64,000 bases of DNA, from positions 868,001 to 932,000 of the forward strand of contig WWBZ02000016.1 in NCBI GenBank assembly GCA_011503125.2, in the 5' to 3' direction. The DNA comes from Botryosphaeria dothidea. Taxonomy: Eukaryota > Ascomycota > Dothideomycetes > Botryosphaeriales > Botryosphaeriaceae. Below the pieces are notes generated by a model. The model did not search any database. It saw only the letters and a list, made by a program, of their open reading frames with translations, and was not told the origin of the DNA. Of this stretch, positions 33,571 to 44,663 are shown one piece after another. Position numbers and translations under genes: made by a program. Within the stretch, counting starts at the first letter, position 1. Every line of letters begins with the position of its first letter.

Positions 33571-35325
33571 ATGGGCATCAAGCTCACTAAGCAAGTCAGC
33601 TTTGATTGTTCACCACGTCACCAAATCGAGCCTTCAGAGCTCCATGATGGGCGACTAATAGAGCCTCCGACTGATACGTACGTGTTTCGGTATGAGGCTC
33701 AAACGGATAATCGTACTTTGGTGGACCAAATATATCTTCTCGCATGCAAATGGGACATACAAGACGACTATTACCGTCAGATTTCCGAGAGACTCCGGAC
33801 ACTTCACCACATTTTCGAGACGGACGAATCAGAATTTGACACCAGGAGGCTCGCCAAAGAATACCGTCGCGTCGAAAAAGAATACGAAGAGATTAGGGAG
33901 AAGCAATCGCGGCTCGAGCACGAAATCGAGGTTTTACAACTTGCTGAGAAGGAGCGGGAGCTCCAGGCCTTGCGGAGTCCGCCGGAAATGCAGAATGAGC
34001 CATACGATGAAGCCCCATACAGTCTTCCGACAGTTCCAGAAACCGCAGGTTGCAATGCGCTTAACCCGGACGACACAGCAGTATCAATATCTTCTCAATT
34101 TAACCCTGCTAATCAATTTCAAGATTCTCAAAATTCTCAACCATGCGACTCGCCTACCAAAGTGAGAGGAGACCACGGAAATTATGATGCGGAAATTGAC
34201 TGGATTTGTATGTGCGTTCAACAGCATGGAAAGGTCCCAAAGCGCGAATCTGGGTTCTTAGACGATCCCAATTGGGTAATCTTTACCGCTGATTATTTCG
34301 AGAGAAACGACAACTCATCTCCGTCCTTGAAGCTCAAGAAGCTGAGTCTGCTGAATAACATGCTTGAGGATTCAAGGGAACAAATTCGGAATAGACTCGA
34401 GATTGTGTTTGCACCATTCAAAAGAAAAGACAGTCAAGACGATTGCTGGCTATACGCACAACACGGATCAGCAGACGGGAAATTAGAAACGGCTAGACTC
34501 ACAGTCGGCATATCTTGGAGTGATCCTGAAACCTTCGGGACATTTAAGCGGCAAAGTCTCAAGTTGCAGATCGGGACTTGGTACATGCTTCTGCATGATA
34601 CAATGACTCCCGAGCAAAAATGGGGCTTTGTTCACGGTGGTTGGGAGCTATCGCACCTATGTGGGCAGGCTCCTTGCGTCAAGCCCGAGCATCTCACAAT
34701 GGAGCCATGGAAGACAAACATGCAACGAGTTGGCTGTCATCGGGCAAAAGAAGAGGATTACTATCTCTGCTCACACTCACCCCGTTGCCTCATGCGTGAT
34801 AAGGCCGGCAAACCCAAAGCACTTAGACTCTTAGAGGATGAGTACAAGAAAATCTACAGGGACCAGCGCAGAGGCTGTCCTAATGGCATTGTCGGGACAG
34901 CAAAACGCAGACCTCCAGCAGCGGAAAAGGCAATTCAGAATGCCATTATGAACAGAAAGAGAAAGTCCGCCGCGACTTCCACGGACGAACATGATGACGC
35001 TCCGGCCAGGACGAGACGAAGACAACCTGTCCAGATCTCGGATGCAGACCAAACACTTGAGTTACCATCATCATCTCCGCCTTCAAGTGACGAGACCTCT
35101 CTTACCAGCTCTCCGAGGGATCTACCGGACATTTTCACTCCAGCAAAATCCTTCAGTTCCAAGGCTAGACCCAATTCTTTAAGGGTCAATGAGAACTTCA
35201 GGAAATTATTGGATCCTGCCAAGGAATCTAAAAAAAAACTTCATCTGACGTCCAAACGCTGCCAAGTGACAAAATTTGCTAACGCGGGACCTGAGTCTCA
35301 TTGGTTAAATGATTATCTTGCGTAA
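33571..35325 (+). CDS. His-Me finger (I-PpoI-like) nuclease-domain protein
   Basis: A single exon codes for 584 residues. Residues about 85-135 form a charged coiled coil (RRLAKEYRRVEKEYEEIRE). The domain of interest spans about 330-410 and reproduces the I-PpoI active site with exact spacing: general-base His362, zinc ligands Cys364, Cys369 and His374, and metal-binding Asn383 (segment SHLCGQAPCVKPEHLTMEP). A second zinc set is plausible with Cys389, Cys400 and His402. This is the zinc-binding loop family of homing-type His-Me endonucleases. The C-terminus is basic and Ser-rich, with a likely nuclear-localisation patch (MNRKRKSA, ARTRRRQP). The rest of I-PpoI is not recognisable. No intron or rDNA is nearby, so it is a free-standing gene. 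Function unknown; a DNA-cutting or DNA-binding role is inferred. Confidence 0.85.
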   Translation: MGIKLTKQVSFDCSPRHQIEPSELHDGRLIEPPTDTYVFRYEAQTDNRTLVDQIYLLACKWDIQDDYYRQISERLRTLHHIFETDESEFDTRRLAKEYRRVEKEYEEIREKQSRLEHEIEVLQLAEKERELQALRSPPEMQNEPYDEAPYSLPTVPETAGCNALNPDDTAVSISSQFNPANQFQDSQNSQPCDSPTKVRGDHGNYDAEIDWICMCVQQHGKVPKRESGFLDDPNWVIFTADYFERNDNSSPSLKLKKLSLLNNMLEDSREQIRNRLEIVFAPFKRKDSQDDCWLYAQHGSADGKLETARLTVGISWSDPETFGTFKRQSLKLQIGTWYMLLHDTMTPEQKWGFVHGGWELSHLCGQAPCVKPEHLTMEPWKTNMQRVGCHRAKEEDYYLCSHSPRCLMRDKAGKPKALRLLEDEYKKIYRDQRRGCPNGIVGTAKRRPPAAEKAIQNAIMNRKRKSAATSTDEHDDAPARTRRRQPVQISDADQTLELPSSSPPSSDETSLTSSPRDLPDIFTPAKSFSSKARPNSLRVNENFRKLLDPAKESKKKLHLTSKRCQVTKFANAGPESHWLNDYLA

Positions 35326-36996
35326 CGGGAGAGGCTGCGGATGGTTGCTACAAGCTCTTTTTACCTCATTTACCATTCTCTCGCGTTCAGGATGTGAGAA
35401 GCTTTCAGAGGCATCCATCTCTTCTTATTAAACCTGGCATTGATCTGGTCGAGCCAAAGATCAGGGGAAATGTGGATTAATATGCGAGTTGAACGATCGA
35501 AAGTATATAGAGCGCCGGAGAGATAGCGGAAACAGGTGGAAATGGCCAACAATCTAGTTTTGGAAAGAGGGCCGTGCCAAAGCCCCAGGGATGACCCTGG
35601 GATTCATTGGATCCTTCGCGATACAAGACGTTGTCCCTTTGCGTAAGTTGCTCGGACTGGTAGGCTTCTGGAACATTGCCGGATCGGGCTCCGGGCGGGA
35701 ACACAAACGCGTACTTCAACGTCAGCAAACGGACGAAATTCATCCATCATCTTCATAACCCATCAACGCGCGGAAAGCTGCTTTGCCACTCTATTCCCAT
35801 TGTTCATTGATCCCAATGTATCTTTATACTGTGACCTGACGGAGCGACACAGCCGATCCCTACAGGCTGCGATGGACGTGATGGTTGCACAGCGGTCACC
35901 GCCCATATGACGCTCATACCGCCCGAAAGCACCAAACGGCGCATGGAAAGATGACAGGGCGTTAATATTTCTGTGGAGCGGGATTATGCTCCAAGCCTTC
36001 TGCTCTGGGACATGCTGCACCAAGCACGCGGCGGCTGTTGTCGCGATTCGGGATTAAGACGGCAAAGGTATGATGCATCGCTCCAAAAAGAGTAGCTGTT
36101 GTTTCAAGATGGTTGATTCGATCGCCTCGCGGTTTCATGGAGTGAATGTTCGTTCCCTTGTGAGTATCTGTCAATGATACAGGCCATGGACCTGATCCTT
36201 TGTTCTCTCGGCCCGGCAATGGTCTAATCAAGCTAATGGTGATCAGGAAGCCGCAGCGGTGTATGCGAGACGCTGTCTCGTGCATGGATTAATGGAACTA
36301 AGACTGCAGGCACCCGCAAGTGCATGGAGAAGAGTGTGTACCGGGCAGAGGCTACAGGAGCATGCAGAGCAGGGCAGGTGAGGTGGATGTCTCTGCACCT
36401 CCTTCTATTCGATCGCAGAGCGTGCATACCGAAACAGGGTGGTCGGCGGTATAGCGTGCCTTCCTGTTCTGAGCTGCGACTCAACGGTGGGCTTGCAGCG
36501 GCTGTCGCGCGTCTGTGTCTCTCCTTCCCGCGACACCTGCATCCTCCAAGCCACGCGAAGCTGTCACCGCCCGTCCAACTCGAAACCTTCGTATATTGTG
36601 AGCCAATCCGCCGTGTTTCCCTCCATTCTTTCACTTCTCCAAACTGGCGCCGCAACCGCAGCAAACCGGGAACGGCGGCTCTCGTCGTCGTCGTGAGTAG
36701 ATCTTCTCGCTCGCCGCATCACTGCTGCCTCGTAAAAACCTACCTTCAGTTAACTCGCAGCTCGGTTCTTAGGACGCGGCGGCCGCAACCGTCGGAATCA
36801 ACCTCCGCAGTCCTTCGCCCACATTCAAATTGTCCGCCGCGACGACGATCGTCAACGTCCCACCGTAACCGACATATCGTCAGCCTCATTTCGTCGCAAC
36901 GGTTCAGACAGTGACATCACTAGCCTTCGCTCAACCTCCGTCACCCAAGAGACGTCCTCAAGCTCTATTGTTGCACCCGGTCAAACCTTTGCAGAC
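35326..36996. other. 1.7-kb intergenic region and leader of the next gene
   Basis: No supported gene. From about 36560 on the sequence is rich in CCG/TCG and pyrimidine tracts, typical of a long 5' leader. An upstream open frame on the plus strand (36324-36914) has no recognisable content and may lie in the leader. Confidence 0.45.
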
Positions 36997-39329
36997 ATGG
37001 CGCGTACAGGCGGCTCCAAGAAAAACGACCCCTTCGCCGTGCGCCCTTCTCCTGCGCCCGCTGGCCTCATGAAGCTCAAGCCGAAAACCAAGACTAGGTC
37101 AGCCTGGAAGCCACTGGACTTGACTGAACTTAGCAGTAAGTGCTATCCCTCACAAAATCTCTGCCTCACTTGCGCAACACGCCATGTGAATGACGTCGAT
37201 CTACCTCATCTAAAATATTGTGCTGACATTTTGCAGACGTTGACAGCTCTGATGATCCTGCTCCGCCCGATACTGAAACTTCTCAGGATGAAGGCGAGGA
37301 TGGCTCTGTTGCGAGTCTGCCCGAGGTCTTTGCGCCGGTTCGCGCCCCGCGTGGACCTCCTCTCGAAGGAGCTGGCTTCATTGCTGCCGGTGAGAAGGAT
37401 GAGATCATGGCGCAGTTTGGTCACAAGCTTCCAGATCCAGTCTGGCTCCACTCCAACACCGGGAAACAGAACGGCGAACTCAGGTTCATCCAGTATCCAA
37501 ACAGGGACGTCTCCGCTCACACTTGGTCTGCTGAGGAATTCGAATGGGTTGAGCTAGGCCGCTACTCGTGCACTCGGAAGATCATCGAGGGCAAAGTCTG
37601 GAGCTCTGGCTTTCTCCAGCACATTCGTGCTTTCAAAGGCCGTCACCCGTCGCTTGCCTACTTCGCAGAGCTTGCAAAGGAGTATCCCCGCTATTGCGAG
37701 TCACGTCCAGCAGTGGTTATGCCTCCGCTATCCTCTATGCATCCGAAAAGTGCTGTCCAGCAGCGCCTGGTTCCACTTCCAAAACCTGCGCCTCCCGAAC
37801 CGACTCGTTATGACTCGCTGTCCACTGTGTCCAGCTCCCTCCATGAGAACGAATTTCCTACTTTGTCCTCGCTCACCTTGCGTGATCGCCCTGCGCCCGT
37901 GTCCAAGCACGCTGTTGCCACTACACGTCCAGGAAATACCCCACAAGGCCTTGGTGCTCCAGCCGATGACCCATTCGCAACTGAGTCCTCTACCTACCCG
38001 AGAACCAATATGGCGCTTGCCAACCCATCCGAGGGTCCCCGCCAGCACATGGTCCAGCATGATTCTGGAAAGATGGACTTTGATTTCCGCTTCCCGCTGG
38101 GCGCTAGCGTTGGACCTAATTTGGGCACCCCCTCGGCAGCCACTGAGACGGAGCGTAGAGCCTTCTTTGTTGAGCAAGAGCGCAGTCGTGCTGAGAAGAT
38201 GCGCCAGAGCTTTGCGCCATCGGACCGTTCCGATATTGGGTCTGAGTGTCAGGCGAAGACGGATGACACTTCTCTATCAGCAATGGCGAACATGCTACCG
38301 AAGACGACGGCAGGACTAACAGTGCCAGCATCTTCTGTGCAGCATGTCCCAAAGAAACCTTGGCCCGGAAACGGACTCTCCACAACCGCGATGGCAGCGA
38401 AAGCCTCAAATGCTCCACTTCAACCATACCCCAACCAGCCGATGCAGCAGCCGAATGAGAGCCGTGCACGCATGCTCGAGTACCTCAACAGGATCAGCGA
38501 TGAACGCTCGATCCCTGTTGATTCGCCACAGGACCTGCGTGGGCTTCAACCGCCTGAGGCAGTAAACAAGACCATAACTAATACCAGTCAGATGGTTGTT
38601 CATGATAAGCCAACCTCCTCAGGGTCTCAAGTCTCGCGAAGTGCTCTACGTACAAGCGATCCAGAGCCGGGATACTACGAGAACCGCCACGCAGACATCT
38701 ACAACTCTCTAGAAATTGATGGGCCTACCCCGCAGAACTTCGATGGCCCTTTCTTTCAAGATGATATGCCCACCCAAGCCAACCCTACCGTTCGTCGCGC
38801 TACTCGTAGGCCGCGTGGTGAAGACCTGGATGAATGGTGGAACTCTGCGCTGCTCAAGGATCGCCAAACCACTTTCTCGAAAGCGCTGGTAGGTCCAGGT
38901 GGTGGAAAGGATGACAAGAACTTCATGGTCACTGAGCGCATCTTGTTCCCTGTGTACGAGAATCTCATGTCCTACAAGCGTATTCCTGGAATGCCGTCCA
39001 AGGATCCAGACTACTTCGCACGCTTCGCACCGCCTCCTGAGTGGGCCATCGATCGCAGTCGTGTCGGTGACAAGAGCTTCTTTGGGGAGGATTGGGGCGA
39101 GACACCGAGGCGCATTGGCCGTGATCCCAGGTACAAGCCTACTTTTGGCCAGTCCAGGTACACTTTATTCGAAGAGCAGCGTGAAGAGCCCAGCATCCGC
39201 CTTCCGCCTGAGATGCGTGGCAGCCCTAGCGGATCGAACTACCCGGGTGGTTCCAACTACGCCAGCGGATCGAGCTACCCAAGCAGTTTGAACTACCAGG
39301 GTGGCTATTTCATGCCGCCAAAGCACTGA
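36997..39329 (+). CDS. Conserved fungal protein of unknown function, largely disordered
   Basis: Two exons, 36997-37135 and 37237-39329 (743 aa), joined in phase 1 with a GTAAGT donor and TTGCAG acceptor. A folded-looking block lies near residues 115-200 (LPDPVWLHSNTGKQNGELRF, HTWSAEEFEWVELGRYS, SSGFLQHIRAF), followed by a long Ser/Pro-rich stretch. A second conserved-looking block lies at 590-680 (EDLDEWWNSALLKDRQ, ERILFPVYENLMSYKRIPG, EDWGETPRRIGRDPRYKP). The end is a degenerate Gly/Ser/Asn/Tyr repeat (GSNYPGGSNYASGSSYPSS). No enzyme motif. The N-terminal MARTGGSKKNDPFAVRPSPA resembles a basic disordered lead. I do not recognise a named family. Confidence 0.8.
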
Positions 39330-40158
39330 AATTTTCTGTGTCTTGGTATGTAGAGAGAGATGAACGGGCGGATATTCTGGTTTGCTAAACCTGGCGGGGT
39401 GGATAATTGCTTTCATTTTGGTGGTTCGAGTGGTTTCTCTTTTGACGGTACCCGGCGAGCCACTCTTCTCCGGAATTTCTGGTGGTTCGAACATATCTGC
39501 CGTCGGTTTGTGTTTCCCACCTGGAGACAGGCAATGCAAGAAGCGGATCTCGGATAGAACAACAAAACTGCAAAAAAAAAAAAAGTTAAAAGACTTGTAT
39601 TATATTGTAGGTGAGCATCTGTCTGCTGCTGCTCTACTGGGTCTTTTTGTGTTTCAACGCTCGCTACAGTCCTGTAAATTATTAACACGTTACGCTTTTG
39701 ACGAACCAGCATAATCAAAAGTGGTAGCCTACTTTTTTCTATTCAAGAGCCATGGTGCGCCGCGGAAAAGTCCTCCAGGGTCTCGATGTTCCGTGGTTGT
39801 CACCCAAATTTTGACCAAGCGAGTGAGTGAACAAAGCAGAGCGCAGTTCTCAGATTGCGAATGCTCCAGTATATCGCAGCCCAAATTCTTTGCATTTTCA
39901 AACTCATATACTAGTTTTTAATATTCAAGAGCCGTGGTACGCCGCTGAAACCCCCTCCAGCGCCTCGCCGCTCAGTACTTCTGAGCCTACTTTTGACCAA
40001 GTGGAAGTGAATAAAGCAGCGCACAACTCAAGCACAACGAACACTTCAGAAATCTTGAACACAAAGCCCTTCTGCGCTCACAGGCTTACGCTGTCCTCCA
40101 CACATCGATCCGGCGAACAACCACGCCCGCAAAAAACCTCTCACGAAGCGACCAAAAA
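39330..40158. other. Intergenic region with a diverged tandem duplication
   Basis: Holds the 3' end of the preceding gene, an A-run (about 39572-39584), and the repeat pair listed separately. No gene. Confidence 0.5.
39740..40035. repeat. Two diverged direct copies, period about 182 bp
   Basis: Copy 1 starts TATTCAAGAGCCATGGTGCG (39740) and copy 2 starts TATTCAAGAGCCGTGGTACG (39922). Both continue with CGCCGC-GAAA, CCTCCAG-G-CTCG, then TTTTGACCAAG, a GTGAGTGAA/GAAGTGAAT segment and AAAGCAG-GC. Differences are scattered substitutions and small gaps. The origin is a local duplication. Confidence 0.65.
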
Positions 40159-40989
40159 ATGCGCGAAGCCCAAGACCACAGCATGTCAAATAACCAAGAC
40201 CACAATATGTCAAACAACGAACCCCCCTCCGCCACCACAACAATAACAACAGCCGAGCCCTCCGTCAGCAGCAACAGCGTCTGCAAACCCGACTGGACCG
40301 ACCCCGTCATGTCGGCCCTCTCGCACCGCATCGACGGCCTCGACATCGACGGACAAACGATGCCGCCGCCTTCCACCCCGGCGTCCGCGACCGCCTCCAC
40401 CACGACCGCTGCTCGGTCCTTCCACGCCGCCACGCCCGCGACCCTGTACGCCGGCACCACCGCCGCGGCGCTGCTGCCGCCCGCGCCGCCGCCCTCGCCG
40501 CCGCTCGGCGCGCGGCGGGCTCGCGTGCTCGGCCTTCGTGAGGGGGAGGGGGAGGAGGAGGAGGACGACGACGACGATGGGGCTTTTGAGCAGCTCTCCC
40601 CCGGTGCGCGTCGCCCTGGTCCGTCGTGGGAAGGGGAGGTGAGCGAGGAGGAGGTGCGTGAGCGCAGGCGGACGGCGCGCGAGTGGGTCGGGGCGCTGCG
40701 GGAGTCGTGGCGCGGGGAGAGGGTGGCGTGGAGGCCGTGGGTGCGGGGGAGGGTGGCGATGGGGTATGGTGGGGTGACGAGGAGGAGGGGGAGGGCGGCG
40801 GCCACCGCGAGAGGGGGGAGGGGGAGGGACGTGGAGATGGCGGAGCTGGTGATTGTGGGGGAGCCGGTGAGGAGGAGCGGGGATGGGGAGGTGAGGAGGG
40901 AGGCGGGTTTGAGGAGTTGGGTGGGGAGGGAGGATGTGGCCGCGGAGATGATTTGGGAGACTGGGACGGGAGAGGGGAGAGTTGATTGA
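40159..40989 (+). CDS. Hypothetical low-complexity ORF
   Basis: An uninterrupted frame of 276 codons starts MREAQDHSMSNNQDHNMSNN, a short internal repeat, passes through Thr/Ala- and Pro-rich tracts and an acidic run (GEEEEDDDDDG), and ends in an Arg/Gly-rich part. A block EEVRERRRTAREWVGALRES is the only stretch that looks structured. The second half is built on GGGGAGG simple sequence, where long open frames arise by chance. It could be real or an artefact of GC-rich DNA. No family recognised. Confidence 0.35.
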   Translation: MREAQDHSMSNNQDHNMSNNEPPSATTTITTAEPSVSSNSVCKPDWTDPVMSALSHRIDGLDIDGQTMPPPSTPASATASTTTAARSFHAATPATLYAGTTAAALLPPAPPPSPPLGARRARVLGLREGEGEEEEDDDDDGAFEQLSPGARRPGPSWEGEVSEEEVRERRRTAREWVGALRESWRGERVAWRPWVRGRVAMGYGGVTRRRGRAAATARGGRGRDVEMAELVIVGEPVRRSGDGEVRREAGLRSWVGREDVAAEMIWETGTGEGRVD

Positions 40990-41841
40990 TGGTGCTAGGG
41001 ATGAATACTATGCGCCACTTTCTAGATGTACTATTGGATTTTGGACTGTAAGATTAGAGATCGTGAATAATTCAAGCGCTTATGGCCCAATGTGTGGTCG
41101 TGTACTTTGACTTGGCTAGCATCACAATGATATTTGGAGTTCGATCTAACAAAAGCGTCGCGTAGACGTTCATGAACCCGTCAGCATAAAACCGCAGTAC
41201 TTGATAATCTTTCTCAAGGAGCCATGGTGAGGATTGTATCGCTGTTATATTTTTCCAGGATGAAGATGCAGAGGGTTGTGAGACCAGAAGCAAAATATGG
41301 AGTGATCGTTAGAGACACGGACTATAGTCAGCTTCCAAATAAAGATGTTGTCGAGCATCAGGCGGGAAGGATGGCGTCAGTAAACGAGGTAGGGCGAGTC
41401 ATGGCTGAAACAAGCGTTTCTCGACGTCCATCCACGCAGATCCTCCACCACCTCAACACCAAAAACATGCTCGCTTCAACAGCACATCTTCTTTCCGACC
41501 ACCGCGGGCGTGTCATCAGGTTCTGCAGATCAATGTTCAAGGGACGCTCGCCTGTCCAAATATTCCGATGCCCAGGTGCAGGCCACCAGTTTCTCCGGCG
41601 GCTTTGATGAAATCTGGAGAGAGGCCGATGATCCTCTCCTCCGCCGGCGCCCGGCCCGCCAGATACATTAACCGCCCAGTCGCCAACCGCAACCAATGCG
41701 GTCGCCTGAAACATCCCAATGTTTCCCCTCCGAGATCCGCCATAAACATATTTACACGGCCCGTCCCTTAGCCCGTCCCTTGCCCTGGAAACCGGTCTTT
41801 CCTTTCCCATTCCCTCGTTTCTCTCTTTTCGCGCCGCCACG
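40990..41841. other. Intergenic region upstream of pectate lyase
   Basis: Pyrimidine-rich tract (about 41790-41840) just before the start codon; expected promoter and leader of the lyase. No gene. Confidence 0.4.
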
Positions 41842-43380
41842 ATGATGATGATGATGGCGCCCACTCTCTCTCTCGCCCTAGTGGCCTTCTCTTCTCTCTC
41901 CTGCGCTCTGCAGCCATACACTGGCCCGGCGCCAGACCTCCCTGACCGCAAGCCCTTCGGCTTCGGCGCCGCCGCGACGGGCGGCGGCACGCCCACGCCC
42001 AACAACACGTTCCTGGTCGACAACATGCCGGACCTGCGCGCGGCGCTGAAGCTGGAGACGCCGCGCACGGTGTACGTCAAGGGCGAGATCCGCGGCAACG
42101 AGATCAACGAGACGTTCGCCGGCGACTGCCAGTTCTACATCGACAGCAGCAACAACGCCAAGTTCAACTTCACGCTGTACATCCAGAGCTACAACGAGAC
42201 GTACATGGCGGCCGTCAAGGCGGCATCCGAAGCGGGCGAGCAGTACGACGGCCAGAACGCGACGGAGCTGTTGGATCTCTTGGGCCGCCAGAACGGCTGG
42301 CGCGGGCAGGTCCAGAACCAGCAGAAGGCGTACGAGGGCATCGACGCGGCGGGCAACCTGACGCTGGTCGGCTGGGACGCGTCGGCGTACCTGCACGGCG
42401 TCAACCTGGACTTCAACGAGCGCGCCAACATCATCGTGCGCAACATCCGCATCTCGTCGCCGCGCGACTGCTTCCCCTCCCCGGAAACCTATCCGAGCAG
42501 CTGGAACGCCCGCTACGACGCCGTGTCGATGGTGTCGACGACGACCGCCTGGCTCGACGGCAACGTCTTCGAGGACGGGCCGGTGGCCGTCGCGCCCGAG
42601 GACTTCCTGGGGTGGAAGGTCGACCGGTACGACGGCCTGTTCGACGCCGAGGACGGCAGCGACGACATCACCTTCTCGCACAACGTCGTCGCGAACCACC
42701 ACAAGAGCCTGCTGTGGGGCGGCGGCAACAAGGAGGCCGACCGCGACCTGGGCAAGATGAGGTTCACCGTCTTCGGCAACCACTTCGTCGACAGCATGTC
42801 GCGCAACCCGCTGATGCGCTTCGGCACGTTCCACATCGTCGGCAACGTCTTCGAGAACTACGCCGAGCGCGCGCCGCTGTTCGAGGATGGCAGTGTGTCG
42901 TCGAACGCGACGGCGAAGGCGGCGAGGAGGAGCGCCGCGAACGAGACGTACAAGCCGGACTTCCAGTACAACATGGGCATCTACAACGCCAGTACCGTGC
43001 TCGTGGCGGCCAACTCGTTCGTGCAGTCGGGCACCTACCAGGACGACTCGTCGCGCATCTTCTCCTTCTCGGACCTCGCGACGCCGGGCCTGCCGGCGCG
43101 CTTGTGCTCGCCGGCCGATGCGGCGAACGGCACCGCCGCCTCTGCGCTGCCGAAGAGCGTCTTCAACGGCCGGCCCATCGACCTTGTGGAAAATGCGAAG
43201 AACACGTGGACGTATTTCCTGGAGAGCAAGAATGAGGATGGCGAGTTTGTGGAAGGCGGGTTCGTGATTGGGTGCGAGGGGCTGGAGGAGCAGGAGACGC
43301 CGGTTGCGTTCAAGGACGGGAACGAGGTGGAGGCGTACGTGAGGAAGAACGCGGGGCAGGCGGGTAGGGCGACGCCGTAA
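41842..43380 (+). CDS. Secreted pectate lyase, polysaccharide lyase family 1
   Basis: A single exon codes for 512 residues. A run of five Met codons precedes a signal peptide (LSLALVAFSSLSCA), so the true start may be any of these. Parallel beta-helix features: LVDNMPDLRAAL (start of the PL1 fold), TVYVKGEIRG, ANIIVRNIRISS, the calcium-site region KVDRYDGLFDAEDGSDDITF, NHHKSLLWGG, and the catalytic RxPxxR motif as RNPLMR (R321-R326). PL1 enzymes cleave polygalacturonate by beta-elimination in a calcium-dependent way and are used to degrade plant cell walls. Many N-glycosylation sequons fit secretion. The protein is about 100 residues longer than typical PL1 lyases, with an insert before the calcium site (QYDGQNATELLDLLGRQNG). 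Confidence 0.92.
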   Translation: MMMMMAPTLSLALVAFSSLSCALQPYTGPAPDLPDRKPFGFGAAATGGGTPTPNNTFLVDNMPDLRAALKLETPRTVYVKGEIRGNEINETFAGDCQFYIDSSNNAKFNFTLYIQSYNETYMAAVKAASEAGEQYDGQNATELLDLLGRQNGWRGQVQNQQKAYEGIDAAGNLTLVGWDASAYLHGVNLDFNERANIIVRNIRISSPRDCFPSPETYPSSWNARYDAVSMVSTTTAWLDGNVFEDGPVAVAPEDFLGWKVDRYDGLFDAEDGSDDITFSHNVVANHHKSLLWGGGNKEADRDLGKMRFTVFGNHFVDSMSRNPLMRFGTFHIVGNVFENYAERAPLFEDGSVSSNATAKAARRSAANETYKPDFQYNMGIYNASTVLVAANSFVQSGTYQDDSSRIFSFSDLATPGLPARLCSPADAANGTAASALPKSVFNGRPIDLVENAKNTWTYFLESKNEDGEFVEGGFVIGCEGLEEQETPVAFKDGNEVEAYVRKNAGQAGRATP

Positions 43381-44663
43381 GAAAGAAGAACCGGTGGTTG
43401 GGAGGGGGAAAGTGCCGGGGGGGCGGGACGCGGTGCGGAATGTGAGATTTGCTTGTGTAACCGCGCGCGGACAGCAACCAGCGGGAGCGGAAAGGCTTGG
43501 CGGAGGTCGGAAGAAAGGAATGTTACAGCTGGCATCTGTGGGTCCGGCGGGAAGTATGTCTCGCAGACGGTTTGACGGGTAAGCGGGAGATGTGCGGCAT
43601 TTGACGGGAGTCGGTAGAGCCGTTCCTGTGTTACTTTTTCCTTCACGGTTTATACTTTGATGCGACCCTTGGATATGGGTCTCGCTCCCCCCTTACCTAG
43701 TGTAACTGTAAATACAACTCAACACCGACGGAAGAGCCTCCGCGGATGTTTCCGAGGATCTTGTGTTCGTATCCATGTGTGTTCGTGGTGGTACTGTATC
43801 TCCTTCCGTTTGCAGGTCACGACGGTTTCGGTGCGGCAAGAGGACAATCGGCGATGTATACGAGATTTCCTTTTTCTTGCGTTGAAGGGGAAGGCGCAGC
43901 AACGGAAGCCAAGATTGAGCAGACTGAGCTTGGCAGAGTAATCGCGCGCATGCAGACGTCAAGGACGCTTTCGTCTTGGAGGGCTTGAGTGATCTCGAGT
44001 TCCTCGATTGGGAAGGTAGTATTCTGGAGGATGGAGGATGGCCGGAAAGTGATGGCAACAATCATGCATGTGAATGTGCATCGACAGCTCGGTGGGCGTG
44101 CATTAGCCATCTCGTTGAGTAAAAACACAATCATATAGTGAAGAATCTGTGAAAACCACGAGAAAAGCGTTCAGATGGCAGACGTCTGGTATGGAAAATA
44201 TTCGGAAAATGTCCAGAACAGTAAGACTGTTTGTTACGAAGGCTTGATGCAACAATAGTAGAGTGCCATTTCACTTAAGGTGTGATAATCAGATGCAAGA
44301 AAGTGTTGCGATAAATCTTCTACATTAGTGAGGATCTGCTCAAACAGTTCAGGATGAGTAAGTCACGGTTACAGCGCATTTGCAAGTAAGCTTTTGAAGT
44401 GATGAAATAATATATCCTAATAATACACAGAGCTCAGTTTACCTCATCCAGCAATCGAGAAAATTTCTAAGAAAATAGCATCCAACAAAAACTCCCGAAA
44501 TTTTTCAGTCAGTTGCAGCCCCCAGCTGCCAAGTGAGTGTGGTATCGCGGCCGTTATATCGTTAACGCGGAGCATCATACAAGCATCCGCAAAAGAGTGT
44601 CATGGGATTTTTCGTTACAGGATTTCGGCCGTTACAAAAAAAAAAAAAACAGATTCAAACAAA
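43381..44663. other. 1.3-kb convergent intergenic region
   Basis: 3' ends of two convergent genes. AT content rises after 44100. An A-run lies at about 44637-44650. No supported gene. Confidence 0.45.

Noticed and set aside
41878..42834. 318-codon open frame opposite the pectate lyase
   Set aside because: Antisense shadow in GC-rich DNA.
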